Shown piece after piece: positions 54,690-64,000 of a stretch of 64,000 nucleotides of DNA. Source of the stretch: Rhynchopus euleeides (lineage: Eukaryota > Euglenozoa > Diplonemea > Diplonemida > Diplonemidae); NCBI GenBank assembly GCA_963210315.1, contig OY723241.1:496001-560000 (forward strand). Direction: 5' to 3'. Position 1 is the stretch's first letter; each line of letters begins with the position of its first letter. The notes under the pieces were generated by a model. It did not search any database, was not told the DNA's origin, and worked only from the letters and a program-made list of their open reading frames with translations. The position numbers and the translations under genes are program-made.

Positions 54690-57165
54690 GGAAAGGTCGA
54701 CCCCCTGATACCTGGTCGTGGTGGGGGGTGCAGTGTGGGGTATGGAGAGTGTTTTTTCGTGACCTGTGCTGTCAGGTTTTATCTTGTTCGTGGTTTGTTT
54801 GTGAAGTGCGTAGTGTGGAGTGTGGAGCGGACGGCTGTGATGGTGCCACGTGTAGTCGACATCATGCGTCAATGTGGACAAGATTTACCGGGTTAAACCC
54901 GAGGGGAGGGGTAGGGGCCAGCGAGAAGCTTCTGACCTGCACCGCAAACCCCAACACGATTCCGACCGTTCCAGGGCAAGAGCCGGCGCAAAGTAAGGCA
55001 GCCCCAACGGGTTCGTGATATTTGGGGTGCCGTCGCCCATGGCAAACTATCGCGGCGTGACACCCAAACTTGGCAGCCCTCAGATGGCTTCGTTTGTTCG
55101 GTGTCGAGAGCTTTGTGCCTGCTACCGGGCACACATGCCGAATGAGCCCTACACATCCCCCTCCCGCCTCAGAACTCTCTCCGGAAAAAAAATAGGCTAG
55201 GTTCACCACCACCAACCACCCTCGATTTTTTTGGAGCAAAAATCGGATATGTTGTAAAGAAAAACGACAACAGAAATGCAAATCCCCCACTTCCCTCGTA
55301 AACCCACCCCTCCCACGAGCCCTTGCGTTGTTTCGTAGAGATAGCTGCTGCCTCCAGCACCTCCAGCGTGTGCCCCTGCTCGGCACCACCTTCCTTCCTG
55401 CCCCCCCCCCTCTCGCACATCCCCGTCCCACTCCTGACTGGCTACGCATTTCTCTCCGCGTCGCCTGCATAGCAGCTTCTTCCGACCATCTCACGTTAAG
55501 CACAAGTGAGGGTATGTTGCGCTTTGTGTGGTGCACCACCGGTAATGTGACGGAGGCGGGTGGTCAAGTCTGCTCGCTCTGTTGGCTTGCCCCCCCGCGT
55601 CGAGCAGACGCGCAGTTCGATTTTTAAAAGCGCCCTATCACTTCACAGCTACAACCGCTCTGATGAATTTCCTTTTGTTTGTTGCGTTGACGCTTCTACA
55701 CACGGTGGCGGTCCCTGTTTGAGCGGGCAGCCCTGCCTACCCAAAACCGACCCTCCACACCCTGCGATGCGTGCCTCTCTAGCATGCCCTGGCCTTCTCT
55801 TCTTTTTTTTTTTCACCGTATCCGTCTGGATTACCGGGTGGGAGAGATCCGGTGTGAGGCACTTGGGGTGCAACCAGGTGGGCAGGGAGCCTGGGGGCCG
55901 GGGGCCTCGAATCCCTCGATTCTGGCCTCGCTCACCCCCCAGACACACCCGACAGGCTGAGAAGGCTGCGCACAACGAGTTGAACAAAGGTGGGGGGTGT
56001 TGAACGCACAACCCACCTTCCCACCTCGAACACCTCTCCGTCCCATCTCCCCACCCCATAAACAAAAAGCACGGCCCGCGACTCCTTCTCGTTCTTCTGT
56101 CTTGATACACTGGCGTTTCCGCCAGGAGAAAGGTCGGAACAGGGAGGGAAAAGGGTGGGGGGGGGGGGGGGGTTGTCAGAAGCACTCCTGCTCCACTGTT
56201 TTTTGAACGATTTTCTGGCCTCAAGCACCCCCCCCCCCCATCTCCTTTGATTGAGTGTGAAGGAGCCGCCCTCCGCGTCTCCCCACCTGCAATCTTACTA
56301 CAAGAATGCAGTGGGTGGGGGGTCGGCACAGCACAAAACCCCCTGTATGAGCGCAGCGAGGTCGTGCACACAAGCGAGCTATCTAGGAAAGAACACCTCG
56401 GAAAATCCACGCAGAACGACAAGCAAGGGGGGAGAGATGTTGTAGGCTTGTGGGGAATGCTGTGGGGAGTTGATATCGCGATGATATTGACAGGTGAGGG
56501 TGGGTGGGGTGGGGTGGGGTGGGGTGGGGTGGGGGTGTTTCGACAAAAAAAACATCTGCATGGGTTTTCCCCCCTCTGAACGGAGGGGGGGGGGGTTTTT
56601 TTTGGCTGTCTCTTCTTCTGCACAAGATTTGATTTCTCCGTTGCTTTTTTTTTCTCCACATTCGGCTTCGTTCATCATGATCGAGAGAGAGAGAGAGAGC
56701 GCGCGCACAGCCTCCAACACAAAAAAAATCAGAAAACTCAGGAAGTCAAAAAATAAAACTGAGTGGGGATGGGAATGGGGGACGGCGAACTTCGCATCGC
56801 AAGATAAAAGACCCACACACGCAAAACTGTGGAGGTGGAGGGGTGGCACGGGCCGGGGTATGGGTATGGGCGGGGGTAGGGAACCAGAGGCCTAAAAAGC
56901 GACGAGCCCTTCACCAGAAGACTGCCAGTATTGTAGAGGGAATGGTGCTCGGGGTGTGGGTGTGGGAGGGGGTGGGGGCGGTGGCAGTAAAGCAGAGAAC
57001 AGTGGGATCCAGGGTCCCGCTAACCTCCTCACATCCCGCCAACGTCACCTCCCTGCCTGTTACGCAGGTTGTGCCCCCGAGGGGTGGAGGCGGGGCGGCT
57101 TGTGATACTCCCAGCCAGAGGAATGCGTCAAACCACCGCAGACCGCGACAGGGCACAGCCCCCCA
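54690..57165. other. Gene-free region
   Basis: No gene is recognised upstream of the HEATR3-like gene. The region contains an inverted dispersed repeat at 55628-55701, a G-run at about 56157-56172, (GGGGT)n at about 56500-56532, (GA)n at 56684-56699 and several T-runs. The minus-strand frame at about 55649-56659 is low-complexity and lacks domains. Confidence 0.5.
55628..55701 (-). repeat. Inverted dispersed copy of the 3' end of the 63.2-kb ORF
   Basis: This 74-bp stretch is the reverse complement, without visible mismatch, of 63201-63274. That span covers the last coding residues (RSVNATNKRK onward), the stop and the 3' flank of the plus-strand ORF at 62650. It is followed by CACGGTGG. Near-identity at two places suggests recent movement. 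Confidence 0.9.
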
Positions 57166-57177
57166 CCCCCCCCCCTA

Positions 57178-57235
57178 GGGCAGTGCTTGCAGAATACGCG
57201 GTTTATCCACGTAAAAGGGGGGATTTGACCCCCCC
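57178..57235. mobile_element. 58-bp remnant of a G7TCA-type element in a C10-TA-C10 target
   Basis: A run of 10 C (57166-57175) and TA lead into a 58-bp segment that starts GGGCAGTGC and ends GGATTTGACCCCCCC, followed by TA and another 10 C (57236-57247). The right 35 bp match the left tip of element D2 read in reverse (CCACGTAAAAGG...ATTTGACCCCCCC). The left tip is unrelated, so this is an internally deleted or one-ended copy sitting in the same type of target. Confidence 0.7.
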
Positions 57236-58692
57236 TACCCCCCCCCCTCGCCATATCAGGGTTCTTGATTGTTTTGATGGATGTCGGAGGGGTGGGGGTG
57301 AGGAGGGGGGGGATTGTGCTGATTTCATTTTGTTTCGGGGTGTTGTGGGATTTTCATTTTTCGCATATTTTTTTGGCTTTTGCCTTTTTGCTCCTTTCCC
57401 CCCCCCCACCCCTTCAGTTATTTTTTTGGGGGGAAAAAAAGGGGCGGTCTAACAGCCACTCTGAATACCCGGCCCCTCTACGACCTCCTCACCGCAAAAT
57501 TCCTCATCAGGCATAAGCAGGCATCAAGGTCACCCGGGACTAGCTAAGTCCTAGGCTATACAACGAGGCGGAACAAGTGTTCTGAAAAAACCGCCTTTGC
57601 ACCACATAGTATGCACAACAGCGGACGCCTGCTCGTAGTATCAACCAAGTGGAAACCTATAATCTTTTTAGGAGCTGTGCTCACAACGCAGGAACCCTGC
57701 GCCAAAAAAAATTGCAAATCATCACAGGACATCGTTCGCACAACAGGGTTTTTTCTTGGGGTGGTATTGCGATACGACAGGTCGAAGGCCGGAGCATCGT
57801 CTCTCTCTCGATTATCATTCTTTCAGGTTTTGTAAACTCTCCCATCCCCTCATCTCTCTGCACGCAGGTTTCGACTGGGTGGGTCGCCGAGATGTTCAAA
57901 CACGATCAGAAAGGGAATGAAACCGGCATGCGATTCAAATGCCTTTAGGGTTTGTCGCACCGGAGACCGGACCGAGAGGGGAAACAAAACGCGAGAAAGA
58001 TTGAGCGCCCAAAACGGCCCATGTCATAACAATCGGCCACAGAGCAGGCAGAGAAGGCACAGATGGACAGGACAGATGCGCTTTTTTTTTTACGGATGTT
58101 CGTCGTGTGTGCGGTGTGAGGTGGGCGGTGACCTGTTACAGGCACCCGCGCCCATCTCAGTTTGACAGCACATCCCGCATGATTGGTGTTTCTTCTTCTT
58201 CTTTTGATTTGATGTGTGTTTTTTTTGCAATTTTGGTGACATTACCCAACCGACCTACCCCCCCCCCCTCCCCCGAATCGTGGTGTTGTTTAGCAGGCTG
58301 CACTTGTTGTTTTTGATTTGCCTCCAAAATAAATGCAACGGGGAGCGAGCAAAAAAGACTGCTATCCCAACACCCACCCACCACGTTGCATTTAATCGCG
58401 CATCGCACGCAGGAAGCAGTGTGGAAGAAAGTGCCATAAACCTCCCCACCCCACCCCACCACCCCCCCACACACTCCCTCCCTCCGGATACAGAGTGGCT
58501 GTCCCAGTGGTTACGCTCCGCATGCGGAACATGCGGATTTCCGTAGGGTATTTTTTTTGGCGAAATCCGTACGTACGGTTTCCACATGCGGATTTCCGCA
58601 TGTGCCTGGGTAATTTTCCCCGCCCCCCCCTCCGAACGTCAACCAAGCGTCAACCCATATACACTGGGGCGACGCTAACCTAGCGTTACACC

Positions 58693-58750
58693 GGAACAGA
58701 TGCTCACTACCGTGGCCTCCGGCGGCTGGGGGGCTCCGGACCCCCCTGTA
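58693..58750 (+). repeat. Dispersed GC hairpin repeat, copy 4
   Basis: Same unit, with a deletion inside the hairpin (GGGGGGCTCCGGACCCCCC). Confidence 0.9.
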
Positions 58751-58798
58751 GTGCGCGTCTCGTACTCCGATCTCAGAAGGTCAGGGAATCCAACCGCT

Positions 58799-58914
58799 CC
58801 AGTAGTCTCAGTAGGACGCAGCCAATTCACACAGAATCTGTACGTCCACAATGAACAGATGTTCACTACCGTGGCCTCCGGCGGCTGGGGCTCCGCCCCC
58901 CAGACCCCCCATGT
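58799..58914 (+). repeat. Dispersed GC hairpin repeat, copy 5 (long form)
   Basis: This copy includes the upstream block shared with copy 3 (CAGTAGTCTCAGTAGGACGC, TCACACAGAATCTGTAC) and the hairpin unit at 58853-58914. Confidence 0.9.
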
Positions 58915-61900
58915 AGCGTGTGCCCGTCTAGTGACCATGTCCTGGGTGGGTGCCGTCCGCAATAATTTAGTTCGGCGTAGCCAACTGGGGAAACTTTCTG
59001 TGCCTTTAGCTGGATCGTGCGTCCCCACTCACACCACTTCATCAGACCGGGGAGTGGTGTACACAAAGAGTGGGGTCTGCGTTCCAACAAAACAACTTTC
59101 GGCAGTAATTGGTTTGTTGTCTCGTTTTGCTGTCACTTTACGATCCAGCGGGGGCACAGATAGTTTTCAACTGAAAAAAAACGGCACGTGCGGTTTTCCG
59201 TATGTAATTGTTTTTGCGTTTCCAAAACTGCGTAACCACTGGGCTGTCCCTATTTCAGAAATTTTCTCCTTTCTTTTTCGTTCTTCCAGAAGTCCAGGGT
59301 TTTTATTTTTCATTAATTTCTTCAGAGATTTCGTTCACAGCACAGGAACCGAACCACTCAAGGGGTGCTGGGTGGGTGTGGGTGTGGGGGCGAAGAGGCA
59401 GGATATTCAGACCATCTTCTGCGAACACACACCCAACAAGGCTGGGTGGTATGTGGATGTGTGTTCGGTGTTCGAATGACTGCCCCTCACCCGCTGATAC
59501 ACATTTTCTTGAGATTCTCGCCAATAGTAAACGCAAGTCCACTGGGAATATTCACTCCGGTGATGTTGCAGGGAAGAATGGCGCGTTTTTCTTTAAAAAA
59601 AAAAGAAAACCGCCAAGCTCCGCCAAAAAACTTGCCTGTGCAGCAAGGAAGAGCCACCCCCAGGACCCCCCTCCCTTGAGAACGGGATTCCCAGACATCG
59701 CAGTCCCTACCCGCCCCCCTGCCCCCCTCCCGTTCACGCTTCACCACTGCCCCGCAGCGGTTGATTTTTTCTTGCATCGGAAGTCCCCTTCACGCCCTTC
59801 TCTGCGCCACACTGTGTCAGCGCGACACCCCCTTATCTTGACAGGGTGTCTCGCTTGGCTTCTTCTCTCGCAGCAGCCTTTCGCACACCTCTGTTCGATG
59901 CCGGGACCCCAAAAATCCGACATTCCCCAACGGAAAGGCGAGGGAGGGATCAACGGTAGACAAGCTTCGCCTGGGCAAGACGTTAAACTACCTGGGAGGG
60001 CTTCCCCAGACCATGACGGGTGCTTGCACCAGGAGTTTGAAACAGCCACTCATGCCTTGCGATGCTCAAGTGCCCCTATGTCCTTCAGGCCCCAAAGCAG
60101 GCAACGATATGGGAGCAACCTAACAGGGGAGGTGAAGAGGGCACGGGTCTTAGCCTGATGACACACTGCAACCTCAAGGTGACTGGCGACACCTCTCCCA
60201 CAGTCTGCGGCGACTCTGCCGTGGCGACAAGGCTTCCTGTCATGGGAGATCGCTGCGTGGATCAACGTGGCACCACCCGTGTGCTCGGCAGGTTGTTTCG
60301 GCACCTGTTTTCTCCGTGTCATGTTCTTCGTGAGCGTGTCAGGGATGTTGGCACACGCTGGGGGAGGGTTTCACAGTTTGGCACAGAGCGTTTGATACAC
60401 TCTTGACACAGAGCGATTGCAGCATCGAAGGTATGGGGCATCGCGGAAAGACAAGGGAAGGCATGGCCGGCAAAGCCACTCGAGCAAGAGAGAGAGGGGC
60501 AGGGGGCACACGAGAAGTAAGAGAATCCTACTCAGAGAAAGGCAATGTATCACGGGGCGCGTCGGGAGGGCATCAAGGCACGTCGTTTGGATTCTGGTTT
60601 ATTGTTATTGCTTCATGGACTACAATGACATGCATTCTTTTAACGTGGCACTGTGAACATGTAGCCTTTACGCAGCGTGAATCCAATCACATGCGGTTGA
60701 ATCCGAATGAACGGATCGCAGTCTCGTCACTTTTTTACCGAGCACATTGAGGGGAGGGGGGAGGTTGTGTGGGCACCGAACATTCTTGCCATAGTGGGTG
60801 TTGGGCTGCCCTAGCTTTGGTTGAGTTGGTCGATTGCTGGGTTGCGATGCCCTGATGAGTCTGCCATACATAAAATAAAGCCCGGAATCAAAAACGGGTG
60901 GTATCTGCGCAACAAAAAATTTTACGAAGATTGGCGAAAACGGGGGTTATCTTGCGTGTCACACCAATCGCATAAAGCACTGCAGGAAGTGGCAGCCGCC
61001 GACAAACACTCCCGGTGTGAGTGTTTGAGTTGCTCAAGCGGTGCATTCAAAAACGTATATCACGGCTGGATCGATCGCAAGGCGTCACAATCTGCCTTTG
61101 TTCGTCATACTTATCAGGGTTTGGGTGCGGTCACTTGGACTACCCCCAAAGACAGCGCTGGTGTTAAAGTGTCCAGCGGACCAATCACAGTGCCGGCTTC
61201 CTGATGCTTGCTTGGAAGCTCTCCCGGGATGCACCATTAAGTTTTGGAGGAGAAGAAGAAGGAGGGAGGGGGAGGAGCAAAATGCACAAAAGGATGTGGC
61301 ACGATACCCGGCACTCGTCGCTGCATCCAACACAGCTTCAGTACAGCAGTGGGCGTGTCGGTGTCGCGGCTGGGTGGACCTCACAATCAACCCTCCTTAC
61401 ACTTGCCGAAATGCCGTGCCTTCTTAGATGTGGCTGATGTAACAACCAGAAGCAAAGGCTTGGCAGGGAATAGGCAAACAGGGCAGACGTAGAGATTCCA
61501 GCAGCCGCAACACCCACCCGAGCAGCATTAACGACGCAGGAGTTCCATCAACGGATACAGGTCATCTGGCACGGCGCCAAAAAGGAAAAGAGAACATATA
61601 TGGGGGAACAAAGAGAGAAAGAGAGGCAACCTGCTACGGAAGGCAAATCAGCGTATGCCGTTTGGGATGCGGGCAGGCCCAGAAACCACCCACCACCCAC
61701 CACGCAACCCCCCCCACTCCCACTCCCAAGTTGTGCTCGCATGAAGTAGAAAACAAGAAAGGCGGCAGCAAATCCAGTACCAAAAAAAACAGAGTTCTTC
61801 ACATTTCAACTCACAATCAACTGCCGAGTCCAAGACAATTGGAGCAGTCGTTACTGGGGGGGGGCAAATACAAGCATATATGCTTGTATTAAGCGTGCCA

Positions 61901-61984
61901 GCTCGCATAATGCGGGGCTTTCTGGAAAAATTATAAATGGCTATACTGCGAATACAAGCATACTAAAAACCCAATTTTTGTTGA

Positions 61985-62022
61985 CCAGGCTAATACAAGC
62001 ATATATGCTTGTATTAGCCTGG
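61985..62022. repeat. 38-bp perfect palindrome, repeated at 61865 and 63290
   Basis: The palindrome is perfect and centred on ATATAT, with arms CCAGGCTAATACAAGCAT. The copy at 63290-63325 has one change in an arm (TTCTATT for TTGTATT). The copy at 61865-61892 keeps only the core. Confidence 0.9.
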
Positions 62023-62186
62023 CAGAAAAAACTGATATTTTGTGGTGGAAAACCCCCCAAAACCCCAAAAATATTAAGCACACTCGTGTGAGCGGAAAGC
62101 GCCCCACCACAGCTGCAACCAAACGTGCTCTATACACTAACCCCACCCTTCATCAGGCTCAGGGTGTGATCAGTTCAGGGTTTTGT

Positions 62187-62210
62187 GTGTAGAAGCGTCA
62201 ACGCAACAAA
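62187..62210 (+). repeat. 24-bp direct repeat flanking array and ORF
   Basis: The phrase GTGTAGAAGCGTCAACGCAA and four following bases occur here and at 63201-63224, about 1.0 kb apart in the same orientation, with a third, inverted copy at 55678-55701. Confidence 0.85.
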
Positions 62211-62292
62211 CTATCAAGCAGGCGAGAGAATCAAGAGGGGGGCAAGAGTGACAGAAGCGGACAGAGTACGCCGAGCTGCGTGGTTGTTCTGA

Positions 62293-62645
62293 AGAGAGAG
62301 GGACAGTAACTACGCCGTGCGTAACTACGGGCTGAGGGAGTACGCCGAGCTGCGCGTATTTTGAGGTCAGAGAGGGACAGTAACTACGCCGAGCTGCGTG
62401 TATCTTACAGAGAGGGGCAGTAACAACGCCGTGCTGCGTGTAACAAACAGAGAGGGACAGTAACTACGCCGAGCTGCGTGTATCTTACAGAGAGGGACAG
62501 TAACAACGCCGTGCTGCGTGTAACAAACAGAGAGGGACAGTAACTACGCCGAGCTGCGTGTATCTTACAGAGAGGGACAGTAACAACGCCGTGCTGCGTG
62601 TAACAAACAGAGAGGGACAGTAACTACGCCGAGCTGCGTAACAGA
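62293..62645 (+). repeat. Tandem array of about 40-bp monomers upstream of the ORF
   Basis: Units of 40 bp begin CAGAGAGGGACAGTAACTAC and alternate between two variants (GCCGAGCTGCGTGTATCTTA and GCCGTGCTGCGTGTAACAAA endings), making an 80-bp higher-order repeat. About eight units are present, degenerate at the left, ending 4-5 bp before the ATG at 62650. Monomer arrays placed like this act as promoters in some LINE retrotransposons; that role here is inference. Confidence 0.9.
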
Positions 62646-62649
62646 GAAG

Positions 62650-63264
62650 ATGGCCACTCTGGATTGGGACACCCTGAAGGTTCCCGACCCCGCCCACCCC
62701 GACAACGAGCCAGCAGAGCGTCGCCCCGAGTGCATATTCGAAACCTGCAATACAACGCACACAGCCAGGACCGCATTCAGCTGCCACGACTGCGGTGGGA
62801 CCACGGTCAGGACGTGCATGAGAGAGCACATCCCGGCGCACATCGTCCCCGAATGGCTCGAGGGCGCAGGGGACAGGGGCTGGGTGTGCCCCGAGTGCGC
62901 ATGGGTCCGGCAGGCGGTCGACGAGGAGACCGCGGCGGACCTGGCAGCAGGGGCGGGCGAGCTAGGCGAGGACGGGGAGTACAGCGAGGCGGACAGCCAG
63001 AGTGGCACGGGCCTCCAGCACAGGGACGCACACCACCCCGCCGACTCGAACACCGATCTCCGCGTGGCGAACTCGCTGGAGTACCTGCTGAAGTTGACAG
63101 GCCGGCTGGAGAAGGAGCAGAAGGAGCTGAAGAAGACCGTGGAGACGCAGGCGAAGCAGATCGCCACTCTGCAGAAGGCGCTGCAGCGGACGGAGGCCGA
63201 GTGTAGAAGCGTCAACGCAACAAACAAAAGGAAATTCATCAGAGCGGTTGTAGCTGTGAAGTGA
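62650..63264 (+). CDS. Cys/His-rich (PHD-like) plus coiled-coil protein, possible mobile-element ORF
   Basis: This 204-residue plus-strand ORF is opposite in strand to every host gene here. Residues about 28-85 hold a zinc-binding pattern: C.F.TC, FSCHDCGG, C-M-REH, then GWVCPEC, resembling a PHD or RING-like finger. An acidic linker follows, then a coiled coil (about 145-190, with GRLEKEQKELKKTVETQAKQ) and a basic tail. Finger-plus-coiled-coil proteins occur as ORF1 of some LINEs and as cargo of DNA elements. The upstream 40-bp array, the flanking direct repeats and the inverted copy of its 3' end at 55.6 kb all point to a mobile origin. No reverse transcriptase or transposase follows before the window ends. 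Confidence 0.6.
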   Translation: MATLDWDTLKVPDPAHPDNEPAERRPECIFETCNTTHTARTAFSCHDCGGTTVRTCMREHIPAHIVPEWLEGAGDRGWVCPECAWVRQAVDEETAADLAAGAGELGEDGEYSEADSQSGTGLQHRDAHHPADSNTDLRVANSLEYLLKLTGRLEKEQKELKKTVETQAKQIATLQKALQRTEAECRSVNATNKRKFIRAVVAVK

Positions 63265-63327
63265 TAGGGCGCTTTCCCAATATTTTCTACCAGGCTAATA
63301 CAAGCATATATGCTTCTATTAGCCTGA

Positions 63328-64000
63328 AATTTTTATAACCCTGTGCCTGGAATTTTGACCGAGTTAGATAAAATTTTCAGTGCAATCCTTCAGCACCTCC
63401 CCCCTAGATTTTTAGGTTTTCTTGACCCAATGGTCGAAATCTGCGACATAGTGGAAATCCCGGGGACATGTCGAATTCGAAAATTTTGGGTCAAAAAACC
63501 CCAGGGGGGACCCTTTGGTTTCACCCCCTGCTGGGGGGCCTGGTGGGCGTTCAGGTGTGCTGAGACCCTTCGGGTTCTGACAGAGTGCAGCAATGGTAAT
63601 CAACCGTCGTGAACGTACTTTCGTGCCGGCATGGCTATCCATGGGCACCGTGGCATGTCGCCGCATCCGTCCCGATCAACAAGTGCCAGAGGCAAATCAG
63701 GAGTCCTGGTCCAGTGCAGGCACCTGCGCTGCAGATACCCAAGGGACTGTTGTGCACAAAAATGCACACGCAAGGACATCAACTGACCGAGGCAATGCAC
63801 CTCGCAGCCTATCGATTCGATTCGGGGCACCAAGCCTCACGAGCTGGTCACGCGATACCACGTTACTCTGCGTGGCATATTCCGTGCAGCCGAAATGGCT
63901 TGGGCAGCAGTGCACAGGAACTTCTGCTGCACTGCGACAGGACAACCCAAGCACGTGCCGCGTACATCCGGAGGTGAAGTTGGATGAGGAAGATCGGTGG
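63328..64000. other. Gene-free edge
   Basis: No gene or repeat recognised. Open frames are short and without domains. Confidence 0.5.

Larger units (their letters stand above)
57250..61851. other. Gene-free region with weak ORFs
   Basis: No gene is securely recognised. Two dispersed GC hairpin repeats lie at 58693-58914. A plus-strand frame at 60821-61204 (127 residues, containing NGWYLRNKKFYEDWRKRGLS) is more protein-like than most and may be an element fragment. I do not recognise it. Confidence 0.4.
61854..63327. mobile_element. Candidate element J (CTGGGGGGGG left end, ATATGCTTGTATTA palindromes) carrying an ORF
   Basis: TA at 61852-61853 precedes CTGGGGGGGGGGCAAATACA, the same tip as elements A and B. 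Palindromes centred on CAAGCATATATGCTTG occur at 61865-61892, 61985-62022 (38 bp, perfect) and 63290-63325 (imperfect), with half a copy near 61955. Between the palindromes lie a tandem array and a Cys/His-rich ORF. The matching right terminus was not found, so the end given is the last palindrome and the element may be truncated. Confidence 0.45.

Noticed and set aside
55649..56659. 336-residue minus-strand frame
   Set aside because: Low-complexity Pro/Lys/His translation of homopolymer-rich DNA, with no domain or splice-acceptor context.

Overview
This looks like a nuclear genome window from a free-living unicellular eukaryote, most plausibly a euglenozoan and perhaps a diplonemid. Three observations support this. 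All ten recognisable host genes lie on the minus strand. Several start codons sit only 2-25 nt downstream of a C-rich or CA-rich tract ending in CAG, as expected if capped 5' ends are added by trans-splicing to a directional gene cluster. The genes also contain ordinary GT-AG introns of about 120-400 nt whose exon phases join exactly. Lineage is an inference: no spliced-leader gene or rRNA is present, and dinoflagellates or other marine protists remain possible.

Host genes, in order of minus-strand transcription (high to low coordinate): a HEATR3/SYO1-like ribosomal-protein symportin (4 exons, 51997-54658); a large LamG + IQ + caspase-like protein (5 exons, 43163-49448); an F-box-like/LRR protein; a membrane cyclase-like protein with a frameshift; a secreted metallophosphoesterase with two beta-sandwich repeats, the second frameshifted; a secreted papain-family protease with a novel Cys-rich N-terminal region (2 exons); UFSP2, the Ufm1-specific protease; a chromodomain protein; a WD40 protein resembling HPS5/TECPR2 (4 exons, 15944-20860); and a signal-peptide + WD40 + single-TM protein (3107-4312). 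They do not form a single pathway. The arrangement fits co-directional transcription rather than a functional operon.

The rest is mobile-element territory, concentrated at 0.2-2.4, 5.2-12.7, 37.6-40.5, 50.7-51.8 and 61.8-63.3 kb. At least ten terminal-inverted-repeat elements are delimited by a TA dinucleotide, and most carry element-specific palindromic arrays just inside their ends. The main discovery is their target choice and nesting. Several sit in TA flanked on both sides by 10-23 C (or G) residues. Two independent loci share the same composite order (C-tract, TA, GGCATAC-type element, TA, G7TCA-type element, TA, C-tract). Another locus is a three-level nest (50732-51753). Two elements carry their own plus-strand, apparently intron-containing genes, and a third carries a Cys/His-rich coiled-coil ORF behind a 40-bp tandem array. 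No known transposase was recognised.

The remaining intergenic DNA is rich in G/C homopolymers and microsatellites, plus a dispersed repeat of about 60-130 bp with a GC-rich hairpin (five copies). Exon joins, element boundaries and residue numbers were worked out by eye from the sequence and are not confirmed by transcript data.
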